Assembly: GCA_008330645.1 (NCBI GenBank)
Contig: VLTN01000038.1
Location: 248,001-312,000 of the forward strand
DNA length: 64,000 bases
Origin: Cafeteria roenbergensis
Lineage: Eukaryota > Sar > Bigyra > Bicosoecida > Cafeteriaceae
Reading direction: 5' to 3'
Positions 43,108 to 53,500 of this stretch are shown one piece after another; the first letter of the stretch is position 1, and every line of letters begins with the position of its first letter. Position numbers and translations under genes: made by a program. The notes beneath the pieces were generated by a model, which made no database searches, was not told the DNA's origin, and saw only the letters and a program-made list of their open reading frames with translations.

Positions 43108-43583
43108 GTTCGCGACTCTCGCCGGCGCGAAGAGGTGCCGGCAGCGCTGCCACCGTCGTGATCCGCCCACGGTGGCAGGCGACAGAGCTTGTCAAATGCC
43201 AGCCGCCGACACGCGCAGAGCTGGCATGATTGTGCCGACACTGAAACTGCACGTCAGCTTCGTGCGCGGTGGAGAGGCAGCTGGATGCGCTCCAGCCTTC
43301 GCGGCTCACGGGGCGAAGCTCGCATCATCGAGCGGAACGAGCTTCACGAAATGACACACTCGCACAGCGCGTCAAAGCCGTCGAATCGTGCGCCGGCTGC
43401 GGCCTAAGTCAGACCTCCACCTGACCCAACGCCTGCGTCCCTCGACCGCAGCTACGACGGCCAGGTCGGGCAGCATTTGCTTGCGCGAGAGCCGAGGCAG
43501 CGCACGCGAGCGCTGCGCTTGTGACACGGGTGAGCTGCGCCAGACGCGGTGCGAGCCATTTGCGGACACTGCAAGCTCCTCTT
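43108..43583. other. intergenic stretch between DIS3 and the DUF3592-like gene
   Basis: Both genes are on the minus strand, so this holds the promoter of the membrane-protein gene and the 3' end of DIS3. Nothing else is recognised. Confidence 0.5.
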
Positions 43584-46500
43584 TCACTCGTCACGCATCC
43601 GCTTAGACTTGCGCTTGCTCGGCTTTTTGCCCGCGCGGTTCGCCGGCGACTCGGCCGCAGGGGCAGGCGCGGGCGGCGACTTGGCCGGAAGGCCGTCCTG
43701 CCAGTCTTGCGCACCGGCGGGCGTCGGGAAGAAGGGCGGGTCGACGAGCACGATCTCGAGGGACCGGCGATGGCGCGCGCCCTCCTTCACGCGCAGGCAC
43801 ACGCGGACGCTGTCAAAGACCCTGAGCCGCAGGGGCTGGCCTGATGCCTCGGCTGCGCCTGCCTTTGGGCCCACGGCAGCGGCCCAGCCCTTGGGGGCGG
43901 CCGAGAGGGGGGCTCGGAGGGTCATGCCTCCGTCGTCCACCTCGCACTCGTCCTCCTCCCAGGGGCCCGGCCAGCCGTCGCCTCCCCTCGGGGCGCTCTT
44001 GCCCGCCACCAGCGCAGGGCCCTCGAGGCCGAAGCGCGGCACAAGCACCGCGGCGCCGTTTCCGCGCACGCGGAGCACGATTGCGTCCGCGAGCACAGCC
44101 CTGCCGGCGAAGAAGACCACCGTGTGCAGGGCCACCGAGGCCCTGCCAGCGTGCTGCGAGGCCACGTGCCTGCGGTTGAGGTTGTCGGTGAGCTCGCGCG
44201 TGCGCTTCAGGTCCTCGCACTGCTTGGGCAGGGGCTCGAGCCCGATGGCAGCCGCGAGCAGCCGGTGGACCATCACGTCCGCGTAGCGGCGGATCGGGCT
44301 CGTGAAGTGGGTGTAGATGGGCGAGGCCAGGCCGTAGTGGCGGTACTGCTCGGGAGCGCACTCGCCCGACGGGAAGTAGGCTGCCTGGAGCATGCACCGG
44401 GTGGCGAGAATTCGGAGGGTTTTGGCAAAGTGCGGCGACGAGGCCACGTCGTCAAGAGCCGCGGCGCCGGCTGCAGCCGCCGACGTCGGCGCGGCGGCTG
44501 CGCGGGCGGCCGCGGCCTCCTCCGCCTTGTCGAGGGACACTTGCAGCGCCTTGCTGGAGCTGACGTCGATTTCCACGCCCACGACGCGCGCTGCCGCGAT
44601 GAGCTGATCGAAGTTTCGCTGCGGTGGCTCCGGGTGGCGGCGCAGCACGGCGTACCGCGGGAAGGCGTCGGTGATGCGCCTGGCCACGGTGACGTTTGCG
44701 AGCAGCATCATCTCCTCAACCAGGCTGTTGGTCTCCTTGTGCTCGTACGCGCGCACGTCCAGCGGCTCGTGCGTCTCGCTGTCCAGCTGGAACCGGACCT
44801 CGGGCGAGGCCAGCGTGAGCGCCCCGGCCTCCACGCGCCCGCGCTTCAGGAACCGGGAAAACTCCGCCAGACCCCGCACGGAGCTCGCCACGTCGCCAGT
44901 GGCCGACGGATCGTCCAGAATCGCCTGGGCCTCGCCGTAGGTCATGGCCGCGCGCGAGTGGATCGTCGAGCGGAAAAACTCCGACCCGAGGGTCTCGAAG
45001 CGAGGAAGGCCGTCGGGGCCGACGGAGCGCCGGAGCCGCCAGGTGACGCTGAAGGCGAAGCGGTCCACGCCACCGCGCAGGGAGCAGAGAGAGGTGGTGA
45101 GGAGGCCCGGAAGCATGTCCAGGCGGCGCTCGACGAGGTAGGTGGTGTTTGCGCGGGAGGCTGCCTCCTCGTCGATGGGCGTGTCGGGCCTGACGAAGTG
45201 CGTCACGTCAGCGATGTGCACGCCCGCCTCGAAGAGGGTTCCCGAGTCGTCGAGCGGGCGGAAGTGCAGCGCGTCATCGATGTCCTTGCAGCCGGGGGGG
45301 TCGATGGAGCAAACGCAGATGTGCCGAATGTCGCGCCTCCCGTTGGCCGACGCCGTGGCGGGGGTGACGACCCAGTTGGAGGGCGGCAGACACGCCATCA
45401 CGGCGGAGCTGAAGGCGCGCGTGGGGATGCTGTGCTCCTCCAGGAGCGCCTCCGTCTCGGCAGCGCGGTCCCCGACCGGCCCCAGCGTGCGGACGTAGTG
45501 GCCGAACGGCTGCCTGCTCGACGCCGGCCACGCGTCCAGCGCCACGACGATGCGCTGGCCGGCGAGCGCCTCTGCCTGCCTCGTCTCCAGCCGCACGCGC
45601 GGCCAGCGCCCGTCGATGGGTACGAACGTCGCCCGCCGCGCGCCGCCGCGCGCCACCCGCGCCCCCGTCTCGCCATCGCCAGACGTGCTGGTGGAGTCGT
45701 CCTCAATCGACCCGCAAATGGGCCGCCACGCCCGGCGAATCACGGCAACCACCTCCGCCGTCGGCACCGTGCCCGCAATCACTCCCATCTCGCCCCCCCG
45801 GCTGGCGCCGCTGGCCGCGCTCTTGGAGGCGTCGGCCGCCTCGTCCTCGTCCTTGGCCTCCTCCACCGACGTCTCCGCGGCAGGGGTAAGCTTGCCCCAG
45901 GCGTGCTGCCAGCGCCTCGGCGGAAGGATCCGCATCACCACCACGTCACCCTCGGTCGCGCGGTTGATGGCCTCGGCGCCGCGAATTAGCACCGACAGCA
46001 CTTCCTCGGTGGCAGCCGCGCCACGCGGCACGGCAGCGGCCGCAGTAGCAGCAGCAGCAGCAGACGAGGATGACGAGGATGACGAGGAGGAGGAGGAGGA
46101 CGAGGAGGAGGAGGAGGGCTGCGTGCCAGCCGATGACTTTCCGCTGGCGGCATCGGCATCGGCAGAGGCTGCCTCGGCCTCTGCGGCCCGCAGCGCCGCC
46201 GCAGTGTCCTCTCGCATCTCCTCAGTCTCGTCGCCGCCACTCGCAGCGGCCGCTACGCCAGCGGCCGGTGCGTCGCTCGCAGCGCCGGCGGCCGGGAGCG
46301 CCGCTGCGATCGCCGCCGCTCGCGCCACGGCGGACCCCGCTGGCACCCGCACCGCCACGCGCGCCTCGAACCAGCAGTCCTTGGATACGCGCAACGTGCC
46401 CCGGAACAGCCGGCCGGAGCGCAGTCCCTCCGCGACAGCCCCCGCAGAGAGGTGCGGCCGGTAGCCGGTGCGGTCGCCGCGCGCGCGGTCCCGGCGGGCG

Positions 46501-47159
46501 GCCTCCACGCCCAGCGCGACCTTCTCCGCGAGGCCGGGGAAGGCGTCGCTGTGCTTGGCCGCAAAGGCCTTGCACGACAGAGCCGGGATGCCGTCGATGG
46601 CGGCGCGCCGCCGGTTGTCCGCGTCGTCGGTGAGCAAGGTGACGGTGGAGGCGCCGGCGCCGCCCTCCGTGCCCTGGACGGCCGCCAGCACGCGCTGGTA
46701 GAACGCGGCCACGCCGCGGATGGCGCGGTCGTTGAAGTCGTTGGGCGTCTCGCCAGGCAGCCGACGAACGTGCGTGTCGCGGTGGTGCTGGTCCGGAAAC
46801 AGCACGAACCGGCGGGACGGGTCCGTCACCAGCGCCATCAGCCGGCTGTAGGCGGCAAGGTTGCGGCGGCGGACTTCCTCGGCGGCGGTCTGCGGCACGA
46901 TGCAGTCTTGCAGGGCGGCGCAGTCCTGCGTCTCGAGCAGGTCCAGCTGGTGCAGCGCCACGTTCGCGTCCAGGACGAGGTAGTTCCCCTCATACGGTTC
47001 GGCCGACAACATGGTTGCCTGCCCCGCCGCCGCGGCCTCTTCCGAGTCGTCTGCTGCGCCGGGAACCATGCAGGGCACATCGTCGCGAAGGTACCGCTCC
47101 CGGACGACCGCCATCATGCGGCCTCGCCGGTTCCGACGAAAAAAGCGGTGCGTTTGCAT
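43584..47159 (-). CDS. DIS3: DIS3/RRP44, exosome 3'-5' exoribonuclease
   Basis: This is the catalytic subunit of the RNA exosome, which degrades and trims RNA from the 3' end. From MQTHRFFRRNRRGRMMAVVR it has about 1191 residues, longer than the human protein because of low-complexity inserts. The PIN endonuclease domain (about 50-200) has YLVLDANVAL, PQTAAEEVRRRN, DFNDRAIRG and LLTDDADNRRR, so its acidic residues look intact. Cold-shock domains follow near 250-500, broken by a Ser/acidic insert. The RNB domain (about 600-990) has the four-Asp motif IDPPGCKDIDDALH and SPIRRYADVMVHRLL. An S1-like domain lies near 1000-1055. The tail KKPSKRKSKRM may be a nuclear signal. MQTH aligns with the start of human DIS3; in-frame ATGs at 47192 and 47375 are alternatives. 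Confidence 0.93.
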   Translation of the reverse strand: MQTHRFFRRNRRGRMMAVVRERYLRDDVPCMVPGAADDSEEAAAAGQATMLSAEPYEGNYLVLDANVALHQLDLLETQDCAALQDCIVPQTAAEEVRRRNLAAYSRLMALVTDPSRRFVLFPDQHHRDTHVRRLPGETPNDFNDRAIRGVAAFYQRVLAAVQGTEGGAGASTVTLLTDDADNRRRAAIDGIPALSCKAFAAKHSDAFPGLAEKVALGVEAARRDRARGDRTGYRPHLSAGAVAEGLRSGRLFRGTLRVSKDCWFEARVAVRVPAGSAVARAAAIAAALPAAGAASDAPAAGVAAAASGGDETEEMREDTAAALRAAEAEAASADADAASGKSSAGTQPSSSSSSSSSSSSSSSSSSAAAAATAAAAVPRGAAATEEVLSVLIRGAEAINRATEGDVVVMRILPPRRWQHAWGKLTPAAETSVEEAKDEDEAADASKSAASGASRGGEMGVIAGTVPTAEVVAVIRRAWRPICGSIEDDSTSTSGDGETGARVARGGARRATFVPIDGRWPRVRLETRQAEALAGQRIVVALDAWPASSRQPFGHYVRTLGPVGDRAAETEALLEEHSIPTRAFSSAVMACLPPSNWVVTPATASANGRRDIRHICVCSIDPPGCKDIDDALHFRPLDDSGTLFEAGVHIADVTHFVRPDTPIDEEAASRANTTYLVERRLDMLPGLLTTSLCSLRGGVDRFAFSVTWRLRRSVGPDGLPRFETLGSEFFRSTIHSRAAMTYGEAQAILDDPSATGDVASSVRGLAEFSRFLKRGRVEAGALTLASPEVRFQLDSETHEPLDVRAYEHKETNSLVEEMMLLANVTVARRITDAFPRYAVLRRHPEPPQRNFDQLIAAARVVGVEIDVSSSKALQVSLDKAEEAAAARAAAAPTSAAAAGAAALDDVASSPHFAKTLRILATRCMLQAAYFPSGECAPEQYRHYGLASPIYTHFTSPIRRYADVMVHRLLAAAIGLEPLPKQCEDLKRTRELTDNLNRRHVASQHAGRASVALHTVVFFAGRAVLADAIVLRVRGNGAAVLVPRFGLEGPALVAGKSAPRGGDGWPGPWEEDECEVDDGGMTLRAPLSAAPKGWAAAVGPKAGAAEASGQPLRLRVFDSVRVCLRVKEGARHRRSLEIVLVDPPFFPTPAGAQDWQDGLPAKSPPAPAPAAESPANRAGKKPSKRKSKRMRDE

Positions 47160-47594
47160 CACCCCGGGGCCGGGGGCAACCGCTGCCGACATGGCAGCAC
47201 AGCAAGGCAGCCTGTGGGCGGCGCGCGCCCCTCGGCAAAGTGGTGCAGAGCCGCAGCGAGTGCCAGAGGCAACTTGGGGCTCGTCCCTAGTCGGGCGCGG
47301 AAACGGCCTAGTTCGGAGCGCAAGTTGTGAAGCGCGTTCGAGATTCCGACTAGTTGCGCCTTTGGTCGCTGCCATGTTTGGGACTGCGATGGGGCCACAG
47401 GTGCGCGCCCGCTATGCATGAACTGCGCAAGTCAGTTTGCGCGGTGCCAAGTCTGGCGTTGCGCATCTTTGGGGGCGGGGGTGTGTTCCCGCGGCGGGCG
47501 CGCGGCATTCGGCAAGCAGCCAGGCAGCTTGCGCGCAAGCCGCACGTTCACGCAGCTTAAGCGCAAGCCGCACGTTCACGCTGCGCGCGCAAGC
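47160..47594. other. intergenic stretch between ASCC3 and DIS3
   Basis: Both genes are on the minus strand. The stretch contains a 28-bp sequence repeated in tandem (about 47533-47580, core AGCCGCACGTTCACGC). The DIS3 leader and promoter must lie at the right-hand end of DIS3. No gene is seen. Confidence 0.5.
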
Positions 47595-50500
47595 CTACAC
47601 GCGGAACAGCTCATCAAAGGCGCCCCCGCTTGTGCCCACTGGTGCGCGGATTTCTGAGCCCGGCCCAGAGTCTGCAGCAGCGGCAGCGGCACTTGCTCCG
47701 CCAGCTCCGGCCGAAGCAGCAGCAGCAGCAGCAGCATCAATTGCGGCCGGCGCTGCGGCACTGGCCTCCACCAACGGGACGGTGAGCGCCAGCTGCTGGT
47801 CCAGCCCCATCACCACGTCGCTCACCAGCATCAGCACCGGCTCCCACGGCGCGCCGTCCGCCAGCGGGGCGTCCGGCGCATCGAGACTGAGCGTGAAGGC
47901 GCCTCCGCGGCCGCTCGTGCCGATGCGCTTCACCGCCAGCAGCTCCCCCGTGAGCTCGTCTCCGGCGACCAGCCACCACCCGAAACCGCGCGGTTTCGCC
48001 CACATGGGACAGGGAGCCTTGCGCGGCAGGGCCCCCTTGGCCGACCGCACCTCCACGCGCAGCTCCAGGCCCGACCCGCACACGGCGGGGCTGCCCTCGC
48101 CGCTGCGCGTGGATGACGTCATCAGCTCCTCCCCCGTGTCGGCGCTGCGGAGCGTCCAGCGCACGTCGATCAGCGGGAAGTCACGCGCAAGCGTCTGCGC
48201 CACCTTTTCCCTGGCAGAGCCACGGAGCGAGGCCAGACACTTTCCGAGCAGGGGCGAGGCGGCGCCGCGCGCGTGGCTCGCTGGCTCTGCCGCAAGCGCC
48301 TCCAAGAGCTCTGCAATGCCGACCGCCCGGATCTCCGGCTCTGCCGCCCCGCGCTTCTCGCTCCAAACGCCCTCGAGGCCGGCCTCGAGGGCGGCGGCTC
48401 TTGCAGCGGCGTCGGCGCTGGGGCCGGCCCGGTCCACGACGGCCGCGTGGACGTCTGCGAGGAACGCCTCGTCCACGCGCGGCAGCTGGAGCAGGGTGGA
48501 GTCGAACGGGAAGCGGGCCTGGGCGAGGCACTGGGACAGCTCCATGAGGGTGAGGGCGGCGGGCAGGAGGCCGGCGTTGGCGGCGACGTCCACCATTGCG
48601 TTGAGCACGCGCGGCGCCTGGTCCAGTACAGAGCGCGTGTCGTTGAGGAAGTCGCTGATGGGCAGCGGTACGCGGGCCATGTGCGCCTGCAGGAGCAGGA
48701 AGGCCTTCACGTGGGGGTCGTCGAGGGGCCCGCCGGGGGCCCAGGGCAGCAGCTCTGCCAGCTGCTCGTTGAGGAGCTCCTCGTTGTGGCGCACGGGCAG
48801 CTCGTCGAACTCGGCGGCGTCGCAGAGGATGCGAAGGAGGAGGCTGTGGTCCTGGAGGGCGGCCAGCGAGGGGTCGGCCTCCGCCTCGGTGAGGAGGCGG
48901 TCTTCGACCATGCCCGCGGTGGCGTGGCTGAGGTAGTAGAAGGAGGAGATGTGCCCGAGCATGGAGGGCGCCACCAGGTCCTGCACGTCAATCGGCTCCT
49001 CGTCATCGTCATCGTCCGCGTCGCCTGCGGCGGCGCCGGCCTTGGCCGCGGCGGCGGCGGCCTCGGCCTCGGCCTCGGCCTCGTCGCCCCATGCCAGCGC
49101 CCTCCCGCCGCCCTTGCCGCTCTTGCCAGTCTTGCCGCTCTTGCCGGTCTTGATGGCCTCCAGCCCCATGCCCAGCACGCCCATGGCCTCCTTCTTGGCC
49201 TGCGCCTCCCGCCGCTTGGCCCGCCGGGTGGCCCTGCGCTGCTCCGCCTGCGGGTCCACGCCCAGCGCCTCAGCCGCCTCCTCGCCCAGCAGCACGCAGC
49301 CGCTGCGCTCCAGGTCCGAGAGGGTGCTGTCCACCAGCTCCGCCAGATAGGCCGACACCGCCGCCGGGTCCGTGGCGTCGAGGTGGTAGAAGGAGGGGTT
49401 TCGCACGAGCCGCCGGAAGAAGTAGGTCCACGTGAGCCAGTCCGCGGCGTCGGCCCGGGAGCGGATGGTGCCTGCCGCGACCTCCGCGTTGATGTGGTCG
49501 TGTAGGCAGCCGAGGAGCTGCGACTCGACCGGGAACGGCTCGTAGAGGAACTTGCGGTAAAACTGTTTCTTGGGCTCGTGAACCATAATCACCGCGACGG
49601 CGTCGTCGTCGAACTGCGGCCGCCCGGCGCGGCCCATCATCTGAAGCACGTCGGTGATTGCGAAATCGACGTACCGGCCGAGCTTGCCGTCAAAGTACTC
49701 GGTGCCCTTCACCACCACCAGGTGCGCCGGGAAGTTGACGCCCCAGGCCAGCGTGGAGGTGCAGACCAGCACCTGAATCTTGCCCCCGACGAAGAGCTCC
49801 TCCACGATGTCGCGGTCGGTCTGGGGCAGGCCGGCGTGGTGCATGCCCACGCCGAACACCAGCGTGTGCTTGAGCGTGGCGTCCTTCACGCGGGCGTCCA
49901 CGAGGGCCTGGCAGGCCTCTGGGTCCATGCGCAGGAACCGCCTCGGGTTGTCGTCGGTGGCGCAGAGCGAGATGAGGTCCAGCGCGGTGAGGCGCGTCTG
50001 GCGCCGCGAGCTCACGAAGACGAGGGCGGGCTTGTCTGGCGAGTGCTCGGCAACGGCGGCGTACACCGGCTTGTTCATCGTGGCCATGCGGGGGCAGTAG
50101 TGCTTGCCCGGGAACCCCTGGATATGCACGTCCATGGGGATGGGGCGCACGGAGGGCCTGAAGTTGTACAGGCCGACCCGGTCGATTCCGAGCCAGTCGG
50201 CGAGGTCCGCCGCGTTGGCGAGCGCCGTCGACAGGCCCACGATGCGCACGGGACTGCCGGTGTGCGCCGCGATGAAGCGCATGCGGCTGACGATCACCTC
50301 CAGCACGGGCCCTCTGTCCTCGCCCAGCAGGTGAATCTCGTCGATGATCACCAGCCCCACCTTCTTCACGTACCCGCGGCGCTGCCAGGAGCGCGAGATG
50401 CCGTCCCACTTCTCGGGCGTGGTCACCAGGATGTCCGCCTCCTGCAGCGCCTTGGCGTCGGGGGTCACGTCGCCCGTGAGCTCGACCACGCGCTTGCCCA

Positions 50501-53500
50501 TGCCCTCGCCGAACTTGCGGCCCCAGTCCTTGATACGCTCCGACACCAGCGCCTTGAGGGGCGCGATGTACACCGCCTTGCTTCCGGGCCGCTCGTTGAA
50601 GAGGCGGAACACCGCCAGCTCCGCGGCCACCGTCTTGCCCGAGCCAGTGGGCGCGCCGAGCAGCACGTTGTGGTCTGTGTGGTAGAGCACGTGGAAGATC
50701 TGCGTCTGGATGGGGTTGAAGTGCGTGAAGCGGAAGATGGACTCGAAGGCCTCGCACTGCAGGGCGGTCTTGGGCAGCGGCACCAGGTCCAGCAGGTCGG
50801 TGTGGGGCGGCGCCTCGTCGGGGAGCACCAGCGCGCGCAGGGGCAGCTCCACAGTCTCCTCCACGCCCTGCCAGCGGTCGTGGGTGGCGCGCACCCACAG
50901 CTGCGGCGGCATTGGGTCCGGCACCGGGATGGTGAAGGTGAGCCGCTGCTCCTCGCCGGCCTGCACCGCGCCCCGCGAGAAGGCGATGAGCTCGTGGTGG
51001 TAGAGCTGCTCGCTGCGGTCGTCCTCCACCCAGATCCACCACGGGTCGGTGCCGGCGCCGTGCACGCGGTCCACCCAGCGGAAGTCCGGCGTGACGGTCA
51101 GCGCCACCCTGAGCACGGAGCGGGTGATGGGCTGGGCCGACGCCTGCATGTACACGTGGGGCACCACCTCCACGGCGGCCTTGACCCGCGGGCCGGCGCG
51201 CGGGTAGTGGAGCATTGCGCCGATGTCCGCGGCGGTCATGTCTGCGAGCCTGTCCAGCCCGATGGGCACGCTCCGCGCGCCGCCGGTGCCCTCGATCTTG
51301 GTGATGGCCTCCCAGGGCACGGCGTGGGCCGCGGCGACGCCGTGGCCCGCCGACCCGTAGCCGCCGGCCAGCTGGCGCAGGGGCGTCTGGTGCGCCCATA
51401 CCCGCCTGTCCACCGCCTTGCAGAGCGACAGCATTGCGGTGGCGGCTGAGCACCAGCCGCGCCGCACCGAGATCTCGAAGAGCCCGCGGGCGATGCGCCC
51501 GGCCGACTGCGTGATGTACGAGGTGTCGCCCACCAGCGTGAAGGTGCGCGGACGCACCCCGTTGATGTACGCCTGCAGCAGGATGTTGGTCTTCACCTCG
51601 GTGGTGGCGAGCTCGCCCTTGACGTTGAAGGGAGCGTCCTTGCGCAGCATGGCCAGCTCCTTGAGCTCCTCGTCACGCACCCGCAGCTGCTGGAACTCGT
51701 CCGCCCTGCAGAGCAGCGCCAGGGCCTCTTCGTCCGTGGGCGGCCGGCGGGCCAGCTCGCGGTAGAAGAGGTCCATCGACTCGTGCCTGATGTAAAAGTG
51801 TGAGGCCACGCGGCCCATGTCCGTCGCCGCCAGGGCTCCGGAGCGCTCGTCGTACCGGATGAGCCGGCACTCGTCGAGGCGGCGCGCGGCGGCGCACACC
51901 AGCTCGATGCGCTTGCCCTCCAGCATCGGGTCGGCGCGGCACTCCTCGAGGCGGATGCCGTACGCCGTGGGGTTGCGGAGCATCCGCACGAAGAGGTACG
52001 TGTAGGACATCCAGATGACGGCCTCGCGCACGTTGGCCACGCTGCCAGACACGATTTCGGCGTTGAGGTGGTCGGGCAGGGACTTGATGAAGGAGGACTC
52101 GATCGACGTCTGGCGCAGCAGCCGCTGCTGGTAGTGGGAAAGCTTGTCCGACGTGGTGATGATGCAAGCCTCGCCTTCCGTGTCGAACTGCGGGCGGCCC
52201 GCTCGGCCGAAGATCTGAAGCACGTCAAGCACGGACAGGTCCACGAAACCGCCGGCCTCGGCGTTGTACACGTCGGTGCCCTTGATGATGACGGTGTGCG
52301 CCGGGAGGTTGACGCCCCAGGCCAGCGTGGCCGTGCAGCAGAGCACCTTAATTTCGCCCGCCATGAACAGCTGCTCCGCGAGGTTGCGGTCGCTGCGGAG
52401 CATGCCGGCGTGGTGGATGCCGATGCCCATGCCCACAAGCTCGCGCAGCTCGTGGTTCTTGCTCTTGCCCAGCTGCCGCAGCAGCGAGAGCACCTGGCCC
52501 GAGCGCTTGCGGCTGGGCGGGCCCCTGCCGGCCTTGATAGCCTCCATCAGCGGGGGCTCCCCCCGCTCCGCGCGCGCCTCGTCCATGGCTCGCAGCACGT
52601 CCTTGGGCACGGTCTTGAGGAAGGACCCGTCAGCGTCGGCAGACGCGAACAGCCGCTCGGCCGCGCCCGACTTGGCGGCGAGGGACGCGATCTCCATGCC
52701 CGTGCGGCCCGTGTCCTTGCGCGAGTGCACGAAGACCATGACCTGCTTCTCGCGCTCCATCGCCTCGACGCACTTGTCAAAGGCGAGCTCGGTCATGCGC
52801 TCGCGGCGCCGCCACGCGTTTCGCTCCGCCACGCCGAAGAACGTCTGCGCCAGGGGCACTGGCCGGAAGTCCGGGCCGAAGTGGAAGAGCCCCGTCTCGG
52901 GGTTGACCCGCAGGAAGAGGCCCACGTCCTGGTAGTTCGGCAGCGTCGCGGAGAGGCCCACGAGCCGAATCACGCTCTGCGATGCCTCCACCTGGCGCAG
53001 CGTGCGGGCAACGAGGCTCTCGATCACGGCGCCGCGGCCGTCGGCGAGGAGGTGGACCTCGTCGATGATGAGCAGGCGCACCTGCTGGGTGATGCCGCCT
53101 CCACCCTCGCCGCTCTTGCGCGTGATCACGTCCCACTTTTCCGGCGTCACGACCAGCATTTGGGTCTCCGCGATCTCCCGGCGAGTGAGCTGCATGTCAC
53201 CGGTGAGCTCGCGCACCCGCACGCCCAGGCCGGCGAGCCGCTTCCCAAACTTGTCCGTCACCTCCGCCGCCAGCGCCTTCATCGGCGCCACGTAGACGAT
53301 CTTGAAGTCGTCTCGCTGCAGCACTCCGTCCACAAAGTGCTGCGACAGCTCGCGGCAGACTGCGAGCATGGCCACGTTGGTCTTGCCGGCGCCCGTGGGG
53401 GCGCACACCAGGACGTTCTCGGAGGAATGATACGCCGTCTCGAACACGGCCGACTGCAGCGGGTTGAGCCGCTCCGTGCCCGCAAAGGCCACCTGGGCCC

